From Carnegiea gigantea (taxonomy: Eukaryota; Streptophyta; Magnoliopsida; Caryophyllales; Cactaceae): DNA of 64,000 nucleotides. The stretch lies in contig JAKOGI010000104.1 of assembly GCA_029747015.1 (NCBI GenBank), positions 434,001-498,000 of the forward strand. The letters run 5' to 3'. This document shows positions 62,143 to 64,000 of this stretch, piece after piece; position 1 is the stretch's first letter, and each line of letters starts with the position of its first letter. The position numbers and the translations under genes are program-made. The notes under the pieces are model-generated. The model was not told the DNA's origin, made no database searches, and saw only the letters and a program-made list of their open reading frames with translations.

Positions 62143-62579
62143 CTTAGTTTAAAAAAGCCCGCATGAGGCACGACTAGGCGCGCCTCATCGTGAGGCTACC
62201 AGGTCAACGCCTAGGAGGGAATAAGGTGCGCATCAAGGCTATATCTTCCCCCTTTTTATTCTTTTTCCTAGCCTTGTCTTCACATTTTTTCTTCTTTTCT
62301 TTCCTTGGGAGCTAAAAGGTGAGCTATGGTTATAGAGTAAGTGTGTGCATTGGCGAACTATGATGACAAGATAGTTATTTGTAGTGTTAGTTGTTATATT
62401 GACATCTGATCACTTATTTAATGTATTTGTCTAACTTGTTTACGCAAAATAATGCGAAAGACTTCTAAAATTTTTTGCATTGAAGTGCGCCTCGCATCTA
62501 TGATGTGTGCGCCTTCGCCTCGCGCTTTACGCCTTACGCTTTGGGACTCTATGCGCCTCAGTGCGCCTTTTGAAACTAA
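62143..62579. mobile_element. Mutator-type MITE, 437 bp, TSD GGTATTGGG
   Basis: The nonamer GGTATTGGG stands at 62134-62142 and 62580-62588. A 9-bp duplication is typical of Mutator-like elements. Inner ends are CTTAGTTT and AAACTAA. Both arms continue into unusual GCGCCT-rich text (GGCGCGCCTCA on the left; GCGCCTCAGTGCGCC on the right) that is inverted between arms. No coding capacity. Confidence 0.87.
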
Positions 62580-62588
62580 GGTATTGGG

Positions 62589-64000
62589 TTTCCTAATCAA
62601 GTCAAAGCATGCATAACCGTCGGGGTATGGCTTTCATGCTGATGACTTCTGAGTTTTGATAAATAGGCTATTCTAATTCAATTTCCATTTGATGTAATTG
62701 AAGACCATTTCCCTCTCAATGGCTTGCCTACTGAACATAATTTACTCTGATTCAAAGTGAGTTACTGTTTCAAACAAATACTGATCAGTTATACACCCAC
62801 CTTTCGCAATATTTTAACAAAGAATTTACGGAATCAAATCGAGAAAGGTTCCATAAGTATTGGTCATATAAAAGAGGCAGAGGATAAACTTCCTGAGACT
62901 TTTGTGTAGATGGCAATTGATTAAGAAGCTGATCTTGCTTTACTATCTTTTCTTTTGCCCAATTCATTCATGAGCCATTAAATGGATCTTGCATGCTGGA
63001 TATGTTTCTCTGGCAAGGCTCCCCCAAATTTTGACTGATAAGATACCGATTTCTGTATGGCATCATTGGTGAAACCTTAGAGAGGTTTATGAAAAAAAAG
63101 TAGATTTTGGAGCTGGTTCCATTGCCACGATTGATTACGGTACTCGGGAGTGGCTCTGCTACTAATGCCTATTTCTGGATTCAGCATCGATTAACTATTG
63201 TTGCTAAATTGATAGAGAGTTTATGCAGATTTTATTAGAATTTTCAAAGCTGAGAGAGAACCAACGAGAGTTTTTTTACATTGCACTGCAAGGTACATGC
63301 AAAATATGTTCTTAAGGGTGACCTGTTAAACATGAAACATTCATGTCCTTCCTGGTGCAGTTATTTTGTCAAGAACTTCTCTACACTTTAGGCTATTGTG
63401 TGAAAGAGTACTAGAGTAGCTGATGGCTTATCATTGGGGAGTCCCCCACCCCCTCCAATAACAAAGTGCAGTACACTTTGCAGTGCTTTTCATTGGCATA
63501 AATGTTGATTTTCCACAGGGGATACCTGAACTTAGGTCAGGAATGTATTCCTTGTTGCTCCTCTGAATCCTTACCCTGGCCCTAGCTCCATCGCTTCTGA
63601 AGTGCTACTTCTCTGAATGTTCCAGGTCGAATGAAAGGCCTCAAGCCTGAACTTCAAATTTGCAAGCTAAGAGCCATGAAAGCCAAATGCTTGGTAAGCC
63701 TTTTTGAACAACAATGGGCTAATTGTCTTCGAAATGATGGTTGCTGTGGACGCGCCCCCTCTCCCCCCCCGGGCAAAAAAAAAGAGCAAGAAAATCATTC
63801 CAAGTTCACTGCAAAAAGCCCATTGGAAGTTGTGATTTCACCAATTTTTGTTACCTCTGTTTCTTGTAGAAATGATCAAAGGAAAATTTTGAATGCAACA
63901 ATCTACAGGCTTGCATGCCACTAAAAGGTCTTGCTGGCTTTTGTTAATGGGGAAGGATACTGATGCAAACAGATATCATGGGAAATTCTATTATAGGAGA
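62589..64000. other. No recognisable gene to the window end
   Basis: A frame at 63631-63924 (+) begins MKGLKPELQICKLRAMKAKC but changes character after 63750 and includes a C-run/A-run junction (63763-63783), so I do not call it a gene. The first 90 bases could be an exon, since GGTAAGCC follows CTT at about 63692. Confidence 0.35.

Noticed and set aside
63631..63924. 97-codon plus frame near the window end
   Set aside because: Crosses C and A homopolymer runs and has no recognisable domain; at most its first 60-90 bases may be exonic.

Overview
This is nuclear DNA from a flowering plant, most likely a eudicot. The evidence is spliced genes with plant-type orthologues (a PSD2/PSD3-type phosphatidylserine decarboxylase and an ANTH-domain clathrin assembly protein), plant Ty3/gypsy lineages, hAT and Mutator MITEs, a plant LINE and an endogenous caulimovirid. 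Nothing bacterial, organellar or CRISPR-like was seen. The species cannot be named from the sequence.

Layout. 1-1.8 kb: last three coding exons of the phosphatidylserine decarboxylase (+). 2.85-4.5 kb: broken FAR1/MULE transposase (+). 5.1-13.6 kb: non-autonomous Tat-type LTR retroelement (-) with a decayed gag, itself carrying a MITE and an old LTR-like element. 13.6-19.7 kb: degenerate transposon sequence (-) with Ulp1-associated and lysine-rich coding remnants, a hAT MITE and ~100-bp repeats. 19.7-26.3 kb: structurally complete but coding-dead chromovirus (-), TSD TTATG. 26.7-27.3 kb: ~100-bp tandem array. 29.1-31.8 kb: intact three-exon clathrin assembly protein gene (-). 34.5-36.7 kb: ruins of an Athila/Tat-type gypsy pol (-). 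About 39.6-50.8 kb: nearly full-length endogenous caulimovirid (-), CP-MP-AP-RT-RNase H-ORF4, split by a 1.3-kb hAT-like element and a 3.3-kb LTR with perfect TSD, and with a 296-bp tandem duplication in pol. 53.7-55.9 kb: two hAT-type elements. 56.0-56.9 kb: 3' exons of an unidentified spliced gene (+). 56.9-59.57 kb: 5'-truncated LINE with a 22-bp TSD that spans this gene's stop codon, carrying a nested inverted-repeat element. 59.6-64 kb: mostly unassigned sequence with one Mutator-type MITE (TSD GGTATTGGG).

The host genes do not form a pathway: one makes phosphatidylethanolamine, one recruits clathrin, one is unknown. The larger story is nested insertion. The FAR1 transposase, the Ulp1-associated remnants and the ~100-bp repeats may be parts of one large old Mutator-like element later opened by two LTR retroelements. 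All junction calls were made by eye; no alignment was run.
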